A stretch of DNA of 64,000 nucleotides from NCBI RefSeq assembly GCF_014705655.1, contig NZ_JACXIY010000023.1, forward strand, positions 62,001 through 126,000. Reading direction: 5' to 3'. Within the stretch, counting starts at the first letter, position 1. Each line of letters starts with the position of its first letter. Made by a program: the position numbers and the translations under genes. The notes below the pieces were generated by a model. The model was not told the origin of the DNA. It saw only the letters and a program-made list of their open reading frames with translations, and ran no database searches. Of the stretch, positions 25,538 through 34,485 are shown piece by piece. Origin of the DNA: Paenibacillus arenilitoris (lineage in GTDB: Bacteria; Bacillota; Bacilli; Paenibacillales; Paenibacillaceae).

Positions 25538-25984
25538 TTATGGGGTTGAAAGCGTGAAGCGGACGCTTGCCAGCTCGTCAAGCTCGTTCTGTTCCTTGAT
25601 TTGCATGGCGTATTGGAAGCGTGCGAGCGCATGATCCTTTGCTTTCAGCCATACTTTCTCGTCCTTCATTTTGTCGGACAGCCTCGTTCTGCTCTGTTCG
25701 ACCGCCTTTTGCGCATGCAGCACGTCTTTTGTTTTGTTTGCGATGCCGTTTTTCAAGTATTCGACATATTGCTGAATAACCTGGAGCTCGGACAACGGGA
25801 TCGCGGCTTGCGAAGCTTCGTGAAGCTTGCGTTCCCAGTCCGTCTTCTCCGTCTGCAGCTGTTCAAGCGATCGCTCCTCGGCCGCAAGCGCGCCGATGGC
25901 CGAAGACAAGAGCCATTCCGCCTGCGTTTTCTCGCTTGCTTTTAAATCGACGACCCGTTGAAAGGAATATCGAAACGATGCCAT
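25538..25984 (-). CDS. fliJ: flagellar export chaperone FliJ
   Basis: Antiparallel coiled-coil protein (148 residues) that links the FliI ATPase ring with FlhA. The start block FRYSFQRVVDLKASEKTQAE is characteristic, and nearly the whole chain is helical. The ribosome binding site lies inside the end of fliI. Confidence 0.95.
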   Translation of the reverse strand: MASFRYSFQRVVDLKASEKTQAEWLLSSAIGALAAEERSLEQLQTEKTDWERKLHEASQAAIPLSELQVIQQYVEYLKNGIANKTKDVLHAQKAVEQSRTRLSDKMKDEKVWLKAKDHALARFQYAMQIKEQNELDELASVRFTLSTP

Positions 25985-25992
25985 TTACCGGT

Positions 25993-27318
25993 TCAGCTCC
26001 TGTAAAATTCGGATATTAATCGATGCTGCGCCTCTTCCAGGCTTACCTTTTCATTCGTCTTCTGCTTCGTAAAGCCGTGTATCGCATCTATGGATTGGAG
26101 CGCCGTATCGATTTCCGCATTCGAACCTTTTTGGTACGCCCCGATATTGATCAAGTCTTCCGAATCTTTATAAATAGATAACAGCTTTTTCATTTCGTTG
26201 GCCGCATCCTGCTGCTCTTCCGTCACGATTTCTTTCATGACGCGGCTTACGGACGCGAGCACGTCGATTGCCGGAAAATGCCCTTTGTGCGCCAAGTGCC
26301 TGCTTAGCACGATATGGCCGTCCAATATGCCCCGAACCGCGTCCGCGATCGGTTCGTTCATGTCGTCGCCGTCGACGAGCACGGTATAGAAGGCGGTGAT
26401 GGAACCGGTCGGGCCCGTTCCCGCCCTCTCGAGCAGCTTCGGGAGCGCCGCGAATACCGACGGCGTGTAGCCGCGGGTCGCCGGAGGTTCGCCGATCGCA
26501 AGACCGACTTCGCGAAGCGCCATTGCATACCGCGTAACGGAGTCCATCATAAGCATGACGTCGAGCCCGCGGTCGCGAAAATATTCGGCGATGGAAGTCG
26601 CGATAAGCGCGCCCTTCATCCGGATGAGCGCCGGCTGGTCGGAAGTCGCGACGATGACGACGGAACGGGCCAAGCCTTCCGGGCCAAGATCCTTCTCGAC
26701 GAACTCGAGCACTTCCCTGCCGCGCTCGCCGATTAAGGCAATGACGTTCACGTCGGCCGAAGTATTGCGCGCGATCATGCCGAGCAGCGTGCTTTTGCCG
26801 ACGCCGGATCCCGCGAAGATGCCGACGCGTTGGCCGCGGCCGACCGTTAGCAGGCCGTCGATCGCCCGCACGCCGATGCCAAGCGGCTCGACGACCCGCG
26901 GCCGCATGAGCGGATTGCTCGGCTCGTTGTGCGTCGAATAATGCGGCATCCGCCTCGGAAGCATGGAACCGTCCAGCGGATTGCCAAGTCCGTCGAGCAC
27001 TTTGCCGAGCAGCTCGGATCCGACTTGGACCGACAGCGGCTTGCCGGTCCCGACGACATCGCAACCCGGGCTGATCGCATGCAGCTCGCCGAGCGGCATA
27101 AGAATGACCTTGTTGTCCTTGAATCCGACGACTTCGGCTTTGATCGGCTTCGCCCCTTTGGACGGATAAATGAAGCAGACGTCGCCGATGCTGGCGTCCG
27201 GCCCTTCCGATTCGACCGTAAGGCCGATAACCTGCGTAACTTTGCCGTTCACCCGTACGGGATCGAGCGGCTGCAAATGCTCGATGTACTTCAGCACGTC
27301 CAAATTATTCGCCGCCAT
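25993..27318 (-). CDS. fliI: flagellar export ATPase FliI
   Basis: F1-beta-like hexameric ATPase (441 residues) of the export apparatus. Walker A is GIFAGSGVGKSTLLGMIA near residue 165, with the Walker B strand LDVMLMMDSVTRYAMA near 250. The start overlaps the fliH stop by about 14 bases, so the ATPase and its regulator FliH are probably translated together. Confidence 0.98.
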   Translation of the reverse strand: MAANNLDVLKYIEHLQPLDPVRVNGKVTQVIGLTVESEGPDASIGDVCFIYPSKGAKPIKAEVVGFKDNKVILMPLGELHAISPGCDVVGTGKPLSVQVGSELLGKVLDGLGNPLDGSMLPRRMPHYSTHNEPSNPLMRPRVVEPLGIGVRAIDGLLTVGRGQRVGIFAGSGVGKSTLLGMIARNTSADVNVIALIGERGREVLEFVEKDLGPEGLARSVVIVATSDQPALIRMKGALIATSIAEYFRDRGLDVMLMMDSVTRYAMALREVGLAIGEPPATRGYTPSVFAALPKLLERAGTGPTGSITAFYTVLVDGDDMNEPIADAVRGILDGHIVLSRHLAHKGHFPAIDVLASVSRVMKEIVTEEQQDAANEMKKLLSIYKDSEDLINIGAYQKGSNAEIDTALQSIDAIHGFTKQKTNEKVSLEEAQHRLISEFYRS

Positions 27319-28144
27319 CGGAATGCCCTCGCTCTTCTCCGCTGTGATGGGCGAGATGCAGCAGCTCGCGCTTGATCTCGGTCAATTGGGTATCGATGCG
27401 CGCATCGATGCTTCCGAATGCGGAACGAATGACGCACCCGTTATCCTTAACGGAAGAATCGGGCAAAATTTGCAGCTCGGCTTGCGAATCGATCGCCATA
27501 TGGAGCTCTTCCCTGGCCGCTTGGACGAATGCAAGCTGCCCGGGGGCGACGCATAATGTAATGACGCCCTGCTCTCTTCTTCTGGTCAACGATTTCCGTA
27601 TCAAATCGATGGCGATTTCCGGAACCAGCGTTAGCTGCTGACCGATAATTTTCTCGGCGACCGCGCAGCTGAGCTCGACCAGGAAAGGCTCCGCCTCTTG
27701 AATGATTTGCTCGCGCATTTCATAAGCAGCCTTCAGGACGGTCGACGCTTCGGCGAGCTTGTTCTCCCATTGTTCTCTCAAATCGCGTTCCGACCGGTCC
27801 GCACCTTCCGAGTAACCGAGCTCGTAGCCGGTTTGTCTTGCGCTTTCCGCGGCCGATTCGTCCTCGGAACGTTTGTCGAGCCACCATACTTCGATTTGCT
27901 GACGGGCTTCGGTCAGCATGCGCTCGCTCGTCTCGGCGGCTTCGCGAAGCCGCTCTTCCGCGAACTGCTGGGCGTCGTTCAAAATTTGGTCGCGCAATTG
28001 AATCGTCTCTTCATCGGGAACCGGCTCAGCAATGGCCGGCGCTTCAACCGGATCTACCGCTTGGTATTGGCGCTGCCGAAGCCGCTGCAGCTGCTTGAGC
28101 TGCTCGACCGATACGACGCTCGAAGATTTGATCAGATTAGACAA
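27305..28144 (-). CDS. fliH: flagellar assembly protein FliH
   Basis: Regulator of FliI. The 279-residue product starts MSNLIKSSSVVS, has a long Glu/Gln-rich helical centre (about 40-130), and a C-terminal domain with AEKIIGQQLTLVPEIAIDLI. The start is TTG at 28144, with GGAGGAG nine bases upstream inside fliG; it overlaps the fliG stop. No ATG gives a complete protein. Confidence 0.94.
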   Translation of the reverse strand: MSNLIKSSSVVSVEQLKQLQRLRQRQYQAVDPVEAPAIAEPVPDEETIQLRDQILNDAQQFAEERLREAAETSERMLTEARQQIEVWWLDKRSEDESAAESARQTGYELGYSEGADRSERDLREQWENKLAEASTVLKAAYEMREQIIQEAEPFLVELSCAVAEKIIGQQLTLVPEIAIDLIRKSLTRRREQGVITLCVAPGQLAFVQAAREELHMAIDSQAELQILPDSSVKDNGCVIRSAFGSIDARIDTQLTEIKRELLHLAHHSGEERGHSDGGE

Positions 28145-29150
28145 TGATATCGTCTCCTCCGCCGCGCGCGATGATGATTTCTCCGGATTCTTCTAGCCTG
28201 CGGATCGTGGCGACGATGCGCGTCTGCGCCTCTTCGACGTCGCGGAGGCGCACCGGGCCCATAAATTCCATTTCTTCCTTGAAGGTCTCGGCCATACGCT
28301 TCGACATGTTGCGGAATATCGCCTCGCGCACCTCTTCGCTGGCCACTTTGAGGGCAAGCTGAAGATCGGCGTTCTCGATATCGCGGATAATACGCTGAAT
28401 GGAACGATTGTCGATGTTGACGATGTCCTCGAATACGAACATCCGTTTCTTGATTTCTTCCGCAAGCTCCGGATCTTGAATTTCGAGGGCGTCCAGAATC
28501 GTTCTCTCCGTGCCGCGGTCGACGCCGTTCAAAATTTGAACGATCGAATCAATGCCGCCCGCGTTCGTGTAATCCTGCGTCACGGTAGCCGACAGTTTCT
28601 GTTCGAGCACCCTCTCGACCTGAGAGATGACTTCCGGCGAAGTGCTGTCCATTAAAGCGATTCGCCTGGCCACGTCGGCCTGTTTTTCCTGGGGCAAGGA
28701 AGACAGAATGTGCGATGACTGCTCGGATTGCAAATAGGACAACACGAGCGCGATCGTCTGCGCATTCTCGTTTTGAATAAAGTTCAAAATTTGTGTCGGT
28801 TCCGCTTTTCTCGCGAAGTCGAACGGCCTTACTTGCAGCGTCGCCGTCAGCCGGTTAATCACTTCAAGCGCCTTCTGTTCGCCGAGCGCCTTCTCCAATA
28901 TGTCTTTCGCGTACGTGATGCCGCCCTGGGTGATGTACTCCTGCGCCATGCAAATTTGATGAAACTCGCTTAAGATCGTTTCGCGATCTAAGCTGTCTAC
29001 TTTGCGGACATTGGCGATCTCGAGCGTTAGCTGTTCGATCTCGTCGTCGCGCAAATGCTTGAAAATTTGGGCCGATACTTCCGGTCCAAGCGTGATGAGC
29101 AAGATCGCCGCCTTCTGGCGCCCCGTCAAGCCTTGGATCGCTTTTGACAA
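28137..29150 (-). CDS. fliG: flagellar motor switch protein FliG
   Basis: Torque-transmitting rotor protein. Its C-terminal domain has the conserved charged helix region around EEVREAIFRNMSKRMAETFK, and ends ARGGGDDIIV. The middle domain contains the PFDFARKAEPTQILNFIQNE block. I favour the TTG at 29150, preceded by GAGGTGG (five bases), giving 337 residues starting MSKAIQGLTGRQKAAILL; an ATG at 29180 inside the end of fliF would add ten residues. Confidence 0.95.
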   Translation of the reverse strand: MSKAIQGLTGRQKAAILLITLGPEVSAQIFKHLRDDEIEQLTLEIANVRKVDSLDRETILSEFHQICMAQEYITQGGITYAKDILEKALGEQKALEVINRLTATLQVRPFDFARKAEPTQILNFIQNENAQTIALVLSYLQSEQSSHILSSLPQEKQADVARRIALMDSTSPEVISQVERVLEQKLSATVTQDYTNAGGIDSIVQILNGVDRGTERTILDALEIQDPELAEEIKKRMFVFEDIVNIDNRSIQRIIRDIENADLQLALKVASEEVREAIFRNMSKRMAETFKEEMEFMGPVRLRDVEEAQTRIVATIRRLEESGEIIIARGGGDDIIV

Positions 29151-29161
29151 TTTATCCACCT

Positions 29162-30739
29162 CTATTCGTCGACTAGCCATGTGCGTAGTAGGTTAACAAA
29201 TTCGTCCGGCTTCCGTTTGGCAAGCGTTTCGAGATTTTTGCGCGCTTGGCTGTCGTTGCTGACGCTTTCCAGATCGAGCGTCGGATATTCCACTTTAGCC
29301 GTCGGCGCCGCAAGTTCGATCTCTTCTTCTTCGGCCGCCTTCTTGCGTCTGCGAACCAGCATGACGACGAGCCCCGCGATAACGGCAAGAGCCGCCGCTC
29401 CGATTCCGATGATCCATGGCATCGATAAGCCGGCCGATTGTTCGTTCGCCGTGCTGCCGGTGAACTCCCTCGCGATTAGCGCAACCTTCTTCGCCATAAG
29501 CGCGTCGTCGTTGACGTTTTGTCCCGAATCGGCAAGCTGTGCGCGGACCAACGAAGTCAGGTAAGTCATGATCGCCGTTCGGCTCGCATCGTCGGTCAGC
29601 TGCGACTGCTCGATGCCGATACTGATATTCAGGTCCTTGATTACGTACGGTCCCGATACGATGCTGTTGTTAATTCGGTTGACCTCGTAGTTTCGAATCT
29701 GATTGTTCGATTCCGAGGAGGTCTGGCCGGCTGTGGCCGCTTCGTAGCCGGGAACGTCGGTTTCGCCCGTGCCCGCCACGCCGCCCGCTTCGCCGGAGGA
29801 ACCCGTCGACGTGCTGCTGTTGATTTCTTCGCTAATGATAATGCCGTTGTTATTGTTGTTCTCCAGCGGCTGGACAAGCATTTCCTCCGTCTGCTTCTTG
29901 TCGAAGTTCATGCTGCTGGAAACCTGGATGACGAGATTTTCCGGACCGACGATCGGTCCCAGAAACTGCTGAATGTTTTTCTTGAGCTCCGACTCGTACT
30001 TACGTTGAATTTGAAACTGGGCTTCGACCGCGTCCGTATTTCCCGCCGCTGCCCCGTCCGTTTCCGAGAACATCAGCTCGCCTTGGGGACTGGATATCGT
30101 GATATCCTGCACGGCCAGCTTCGGCACAGACGTCTTCACCAGGTTGTAGTACCCGTCGATCTCTTTTTGGCTCGGGCGGTAACCCGCCGCGAATTGAAGC
30201 ATGATCGAGGCGGAAGCCGTCTCCGCGTCCTCCGGCGACAGAAACACGCTTTCTTCGGGCAAATTGATCAATACCTTCGAGCTCTCCACGCCTTGCATGG
30301 CATTAAGTAATTGTTGAACCTCGCCGTTTAAAGCATTTAAGTATTTGACGTTGAATTCGTTCTCCGTCGTGCCGAATGTGGACGAGCCCGTATTGAAGGC
30401 TTCGAAGCCGATCGACCCGTTCTGTACGAGCCCTTGCGAGCCGACATCCACTTTGATTCTAGAAGCGACCGCACTCGGAACGGAAATGCTTTTTCCGTTA
30501 TCGCTGAGCTCATAAGGAATTCCGCTGCCGTCCAAATAATTCATAATGGCCGCGGCGTCCGTCGTGTCCAAATTTTGAAAAGCGATTTCGTATTCCGTCC
30601 TCGTGAATACGATCGTCAACAGAACGATTGCAAGCAGTAAACCTGCTACAGATGCCCCCAGCCATATTTTTTGTTTTCTGCCCATTTGGCTCCAAAACGT
30701 CGTAAGCCTTTGTCGATACTGGGCGAATCTCTCGCTCAC
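29162..30739 (-). CDS. fliF: flagellar MS-ring protein FliF
   Basis: Builds the membrane/supramembrane ring. The 525-residue product has transmembrane helices at about 25-47 and 425-448, ring-building motifs between them, and a C-terminal FliG-binding tail (LLRTWLVDE). It starts at GTG 30739. The region around 300-340 is a Gly/Ser/Asn-rich linker typical of the family. Confidence 0.97.
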   Translation of the reverse strand: MSERFAQYRQRLTTFWSQMGRKQKIWLGASVAGLLLAIVLLTIVFTRTEYEIAFQNLDTTDAAAIMNYLDGSGIPYELSDNGKSISVPSAVASRIKVDVGSQGLVQNGSIGFEAFNTGSSTFGTTENEFNVKYLNALNGEVQQLLNAMQGVESSKVLINLPEESVFLSPEDAETASASIMLQFAAGYRPSQKEIDGYYNLVKTSVPKLAVQDITISSPQGELMFSETDGAAAGNTDAVEAQFQIQRKYESELKKNIQQFLGPIVGPENLVIQVSSSMNFDKKQTEEMLVQPLENNNNNGIIISEEINSSTSTGSSGEAGGVAGTGETDVPGYEAATAGQTSSESNNQIRNYEVNRINNSIVSGPYVIKDLNISIGIEQSQLTDDASRTAIMTYLTSLVRAQLADSGQNVNDDALMAKKVALIAREFTGSTANEQSAGLSMPWIIGIGAAALAVIAGLVVMLVRRRKKAAEEEEIELAAPTAKVEYPTLDLESVSNDSQARKNLETLAKRKPDEFVNLLRTWLVDE

Positions 30740-30781
30740 GTTGTCACCCCACCCGATTGCTAAGCTAGGTCATATGTACGA

Positions 30782-31090
30782 TCAAATCTGCATCCGCATC
30801 ATTTCCTGATAGGCCTCTACCACTTTGTTGCGGATTTGTGAGGTAAGCTGCAAGCTTAGCTGCGCCTGTTCCGACGCGATGAGCACCTTCGTCACGTCCA
30901 CTTGGCCGATCAGAAACTTGTCGTTCAAGTTATGTACGTTCTTCTCTTGGGCGCTGACGCCGTCGATGGCCGCCTGCAAATATTGCCCGAACGATTGAGT
31001 CAATTCGGCGGGAGTCGCCTGCTGGACCGGTTTGGATTCGACAAGCTTCGCCGGCTGGAATTGACCGGGCGTAATCGATTGAATCATCAT
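30782..31090 (-). CDS. fliE: flagellar hook-basal body protein FliE
   Basis: Junction protein between MS ring and rod, 102 residues, almost wholly helical, with the TQSFGQYLQAAIDGVSAQEK and VDVTKVLIASEQAQLSLQL blocks. Two ATGs are adjacent; the second (31087) has the better spacing to GGAGG. Confidence 0.95.
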   Translation of the reverse strand: MMIQSITPGQFQPAKLVESKPVQQATPAELTQSFGQYLQAAIDGVSAQEKNVHNLNDKFLIGQVDVTKVLIASEQAQLSLQLTSQIRNKVVEAYQEMMRMQI

Positions 31091-31126
31091 TAAGCCTCCG
31101 CTTCGTCCACTAATGTCGACTTACTT

Positions 31127-31576
31127 TTATTTGCCGATTTCGAGCGCTTTGACGAACATCGCCTTCGTTGCGTTCAAGGCCGTTACGTTCGCTTCGTAAG
31201 AACGGGTAGCCGAGATCATGTCGACCATCTCCTTCGTTACGTCGACGTTCGGCATGTTTACGTACCCGTTAGCGTCCGCATCCGGGTGCGTCGGATTGTA
31301 AACCAGCTTGTTCGGGGACTGATCTTCTTGAATTCTCGTCACTTTGACGCCTTGGGCGCTCGAACCGCCGTTCAATTGCCGCTCAAGCACACTGGAAAAC
31401 GACTGCCGGATCGGCTCCATCACGACCATCTTCCGCTTATAAGGCTGGAATTGTCCGTTAACGTAGCTGCCGCGAGTCGTTTCCGCATTCGCTATATTCG
31501 ATGAAATGACGTCCATCCGCAGACGCTGCGCGGTTAAAGCAGAAGCGCTTATATCAAATCCCGTCGACAATTTCAC
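31127..31576 (-). CDS. flgC: flagellar proximal rod protein FlgC
   Basis: Rod protein of 149 residues with the N-terminal signature LRMDVISSNIANAETTRG and a C-terminal helix (DMISATRSYEANVTALNATK). It starts at GTG 31576, preceded by GGGAGAG, three bases after the flgB stop codon. Confidence 0.97.
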   Translation of the reverse strand: MKLSTGFDISASALTAQRLRMDVISSNIANAETTRGSYVNGQFQPYKRKMVVMEPIRQSFSSVLERQLNGGSSAQGVKVTRIQEDQSPNKLVYNPTHPDADANGYVNMPNVDVTKEMVDMISATRSYEANVTALNATKAMFVKALEIGK

Positions 31577-31578
31577 TG

Positions 31579-31995
31579 TTAAGCTCTCCCTTCGATGGCG
31601 GTTCGCATCATTCTGACGTCATGATTGATTTGCTGGACGTAAAAGTTGTAGCTTAGTTGGTTTTTGGCGAGCAGCGACATTTCCCTGTCGATATCGACAT
31701 TATTTTCGTTGTTATTCATGGATGTGGCGCCATCGACAATGACTTTAGGCGCAGGAAGCGCATAGGACCCGGAGCCAATGGCGATATGCCTCAGATCCGT
31801 CCTTGTGCCCGACAATTGTCCTAGACCAGCCGTTCCCATCGACTGTTCCAGCAGCTCTTCGAACAATACCTCCGACCGTTTGAAATGCGGCGTATCAGCG
31901 TTAGCCACATTGTTGGAAATGACGCGTTGCCGCATTTCTGCCGCTTGCAGTGCCCCTTCCATTCTTGTAAAAGCAGCGCCATTCAACAAATTCAC
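31579..31995 (-). CDS. flgB: flagellar proximal rod protein FlgB
   Basis: First gene of the fla/che operon. The 138-residue product has the signature MRQRVISNNVANADTPHFKR and the C-terminal YNFYVQQINHDVRMMRTAI. It starts at GTG 31995 with a weak RBS. The 218-bp region upstream holds the operon's control region and the codY terminator. Confidence 0.96.
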   Translation of the reverse strand: MNLLNGAAFTRMEGALQAAEMRQRVISNNVANADTPHFKRSEVLFEELLEQSMGTAGLGQLSGTRTDLRHIAIGSGSYALPAPKVIVDGATSMNNNENNVDIDREMSLLAKNQLSYNFYVQQINHDVRMMRTAIEGRA

Positions 31996-32047
31996 GTAGT
32001 TTCACCACTTTCCGCTTCGAGATGTTCCTTTTTTACTATTCAACAGA

Positions 32048-32101
32048 ATATGTCTCATTCCTGCCGTGTTCGACAATAAAAATTAAAAAAATGAGACATA
32101 T
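32048..32101 (-). promoter_or_regulatory. fla/che operon control region: long inverted repeat with 0A box
   Basis: Perfect 12-bp inverted repeat, ATATGTCTCATT (32048-32059) and AATGAGACATAT (32090-32101), 30 bases apart. Between them the minus strand carries TTGTCGAA (32069-32076), the exact Spo0A-box consensus, which overlaps a possible -35 (TTGTCG) with a poor -10 (CATATT, 18 bases on). A second near box, TGTCGATT, lies at 32103-32110. No clear vegetative promoter was found, so the promoter assignment is weak while the repeat itself is certain. Confidence 0.5.
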
Positions 32102-32134
32102 GTGTCGATTCTTGCCGACATCCTAATCTTCAAC

Positions 32135-32149
32135 AATTTCCTAAAATAT
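32135..32149. promoter_or_regulatory. possible CodY box upstream of fla/che
   Basis: The 15-bp sequence matches the CodY consensus AATTTTCWGAAAATT at 11 of 15 positions. It lies between codY and flgB. CodY represses fla/che directly in B. subtilis, so a site here is plausible, but AT-rich DNA gives such matches by chance. Confidence 0.3.
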
Positions 32150-32154
32150 TACAA

Positions 32155-32190
32155 TAAGAAAAAAGCCCTATCTTTATAAAAAGATAGGGC
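32155..32190 (-). terminator. intrinsic terminator of codY
   Basis: Perfect 10-bp stem (CCCTATCTTT/AAAGATAGGG, 4-nt loop, 32166-32189) followed on the minus strand by CTTTTTTC. It ends the dprA-to-codY unit and separates it from the fla/che control region. Confidence 0.95.
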
Positions 32191-32213
32191 CCTAATGGTC
32201 AAAACGTCCTAAT

Positions 32214-32984
32214 TCACGCCTTCATTTTGTCCAATTCCTGCAGTAATTGGTGGTTTAAAATTTTAATGTACGTGCCTTTCATCCCTAACGACCGCGTTTC
32301 GATGACGCCGGCGCTTTCCAGCTTGCGGAGCGCGTTGACGATGACCGATCGCGTAATGCCGACCCTGTCCGCGATTTTCGACGCGACGAGCAGTCCTTCC
32401 TTCCCGTCCAGCTCCTCGAAAATATGCTCGACCGCTTCCAGCTCGCTGAACGATAACGAACCGACCGCGACCGACACGACGGCGCGGCTTCGCACTTCCT
32501 GCTCGATTTCCTCCGTACGCTCGCGCAAAATTTCCATGCCGACGATCGTCGATCCGTATTCCGCAAGAATAAGGTCGTCATCGTCGAACGCGCCCGACAA
32601 CCTCGTCAGCACGAGCGTGCCTAGACGGTCCCCGCCGCCGATAATCGGCACGACGGTCATAATTTCCTGATCGCCAAGCCTCTGGAACGTTTCGAACACC
32701 CCCGGGTCGGGCTTCACGTTCGTCATCGATTCCTGCATTTCCAGAAAGCGTGAATTGCTGTCCTGCGGGAAACGCAGTTCTTCCGCCGACAAATTGCGAA
32801 TAAAATCGTGGTCGTATACATCGACGGCCGCACATCCGAGTATCTTCCCCTTACGACTGACAACGAACACATTCGTCTGAATGGTTGTGCAGAGCACCTC
32901 CGCCATTTCCCTGAAGCTGAGCGCCTTCCCAGCGGCGCGTTGCAGCAGCCGGTTGAGCGTTCTTGTCTTTGTAAGTAAAGTCAT
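32214..32984 (-). CDS. codY: GTP- and branched-chain amino acid-sensing regulator CodY
   Basis: Global transcriptional repressor of stationary-phase and amino acid genes. The product (256 residues) has an N-terminal GAF domain (about 1-155) and a C-terminal winged helix with the motif LLVASKIADRVGITRSVIVN (about 200-225). The start at 32984 has GGGAGG seven bases upstream and matches family starts; the longer open frame begins upstream of the RBS. It is the last gene of the dprA-topA-trmFO-hslV-hslU-codY run and precedes fla/che, a likely target. Confidence 0.98.
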   Translation of the reverse strand: MTLLTKTRTLNRLLQRAAGKALSFREMAEVLCTTIQTNVFVVSRKGKILGCAAVDVYDHDFIRNLSAEELRFPQDSNSRFLEMQESMTNVKPDPGVFETFQRLGDQEIMTVVPIIGGGDRLGTLVLTRLSGAFDDDDLILAEYGSTIVGMEILRERTEEIEQEVRSRAVVSVAVGSLSFSELEAVEHIFEELDGKEGLLVASKIADRVGITRSVIVNALRKLESAGVIETRSLGMKGTYIKILNHQLLQELDKMKA

Positions 32985-33011
32985 TCCAATGCCTCCCAAA
33001 ACTCTTAACAA

Positions 33012-34409
33012 CTACAATATATATTGACTCAAATCTCGATTTTGCGCAATGGTTCCCAGCTTTTCCCTCACGTATTCCGGCGTAATGACCATTTTCTCGA
33101 GCGACAATTCGGGAGCCTCGAACGACAGATCCTCCAGCAGCTTCTCCAAAATAGTGTGAAGCCTGCGCGCCCCTATGTTTTCCGTATTACGATTCACGTC
33201 CGCGGCGATCGAAGCGAGCTCCCGGACGGCTTCGTCCGAAAATTCGATCTCGATGCCTTCCGTTTCTAAAAGGGCCGAGTACTGCTTGGTCAACGCGTTT
33301 TTCGGCTCCTTCAAAATACTGACGAAATCGTCGAGGCTGAGACTTGTCAGCTCTACGCGAATCGGGAAGCGCCCTTGCAGCTCCGGAATCAAGTCGGAAG
33401 GCTTCGCGACGTGGAAAGCGCCCGCGGCGATGAACAGAACGTAGTCAGTCTTGACCGGACCGTACTTCGTCATGACGGTAGAGCCTTCGACGATCGGCAA
33501 AATATCGCGCTGTACGCCTTCCCGCGACACGTCCGGTCCCGAACCTCGCGTCGGACTCGCAATTTTGTCGATCTCATCGAGGAAAATAATGCCCGACTGC
33601 TCGGCGCGGACGATCGATTCCGAGATGACGTCGTCCATATCGATAAGCTTATTCGCTTCTTCGGAGATGAGCGCCTTGCGCGCTTCTTTGACGGGCAGCT
33701 TCCTCTTCTTGGGCTTCTTCGGCATGAGCTGGCCGAACAGCTCCTGCATATTCATCCCCATGCCTTCCGGACCCTGGCCGGACAGCATATCCATCACGTT
33801 CGGCGTCGTGTCCTCGACCTCGATCTCGATCACTTCATTCTCGAGCTTGCCCGCGGCCAGCTGCTCCCTAAGCTGGGCTCTCCTCTGCGCCAACCCTTGA
33901 TCGACGTCCGGCTCCTGCGGCTGTTCCTGCGTCTGTTGGCCGCCGAACAACATTTCGAAAGGATTTTTTTGCGTTTTCGTCTTTGCCGCGGAAGGAGCAA
34001 GCAGTGTGACGATCCGCTCGTTGGCAAGCTTCTCGGCCTTGTCCTTTACCTTCTCCGTACGTTCGGCCTTCACCATTCGGATGGACGTCTCGACAAGATC
34101 CCGCACCATCGATTCGACGTCGCGGCCAACGTAGCCGACTTCCGTGAATTTGGTCGCTTCAAGCTTGACGAACGGCGCTCTTGCAAGCTTAGCCAGCCTG
34201 CGGGCGATTTCCGTCTTGCCGACGCCGGTGGGACCGATCATCAAAATGTTTTTCGGAACGATTTCGTCGCGCAAAGCCTCATTCAGCAGGCTTCTGCGGT
34301 AACGGTTGCGGAGCGCGATCGCGACCGAACGCTTCGCTTGCTTTTGGCCGACAATGTATTTATCAAGTTCCGTTACGATCTGACGGGGCGTTAGTGCGTC
34401 ATTTCCCAT
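33012..34409 (-). CDS. hslU: ATP-dependent protease ATPase subunit HslU (ClpY)
   Basis: AAA+ unfoldase of the HslUV protease. The 465-residue product has Walker A MIGPTGVGKTEIARRLAKLA near residue 55, an inserted I domain (about 110-245), Walker B GIIFLDEIDKIAS near 255, and the C-terminal tail that enters HslV. RBS GGAGGG precedes the ATG. Confidence 0.98.
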   Translation of the reverse strand: MGNDALTPRQIVTELDKYIVGQKQAKRSVAIALRNRYRRSLLNEALRDEIVPKNILMIGPTGVGKTEIARRLAKLARAPFVKLEATKFTEVGYVGRDVESMVRDLVETSIRMVKAERTEKVKDKAEKLANERIVTLLAPSAAKTKTQKNPFEMLFGGQQTQEQPQEPDVDQGLAQRRAQLREQLAAGKLENEVIEIEVEDTTPNVMDMLSGQGPEGMGMNMQELFGQLMPKKPKKRKLPVKEARKALISEEANKLIDMDDVISESIVRAEQSGIIFLDEIDKIASPTRGSGPDVSREGVQRDILPIVEGSTVMTKYGPVKTDYVLFIAAGAFHVAKPSDLIPELQGRFPIRVELTSLSLDDFVSILKEPKNALTKQYSALLETEGIEIEFSDEAVRELASIAADVNRNTENIGARRLHTILEKLLEDLSFEAPELSLEKMVITPEYVREKLGTIAQNRDLSQYIL

Positions 34410-34485
34410 TTTTATATCCCTCCGAATTCGATTCGTCCTGCTTGCCTGCTCGAAGATTGCTGCGTTATTTCAACCTCGCGTCATG

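Noticed and set aside
32084..32121. Plus-strand sigma-D-like match (TAAA and GCCGACAT) upstream of fla/che
   Set aside because: The spacer is 26 bases instead of 14-16 and it points toward codY's terminator, away from flgB.
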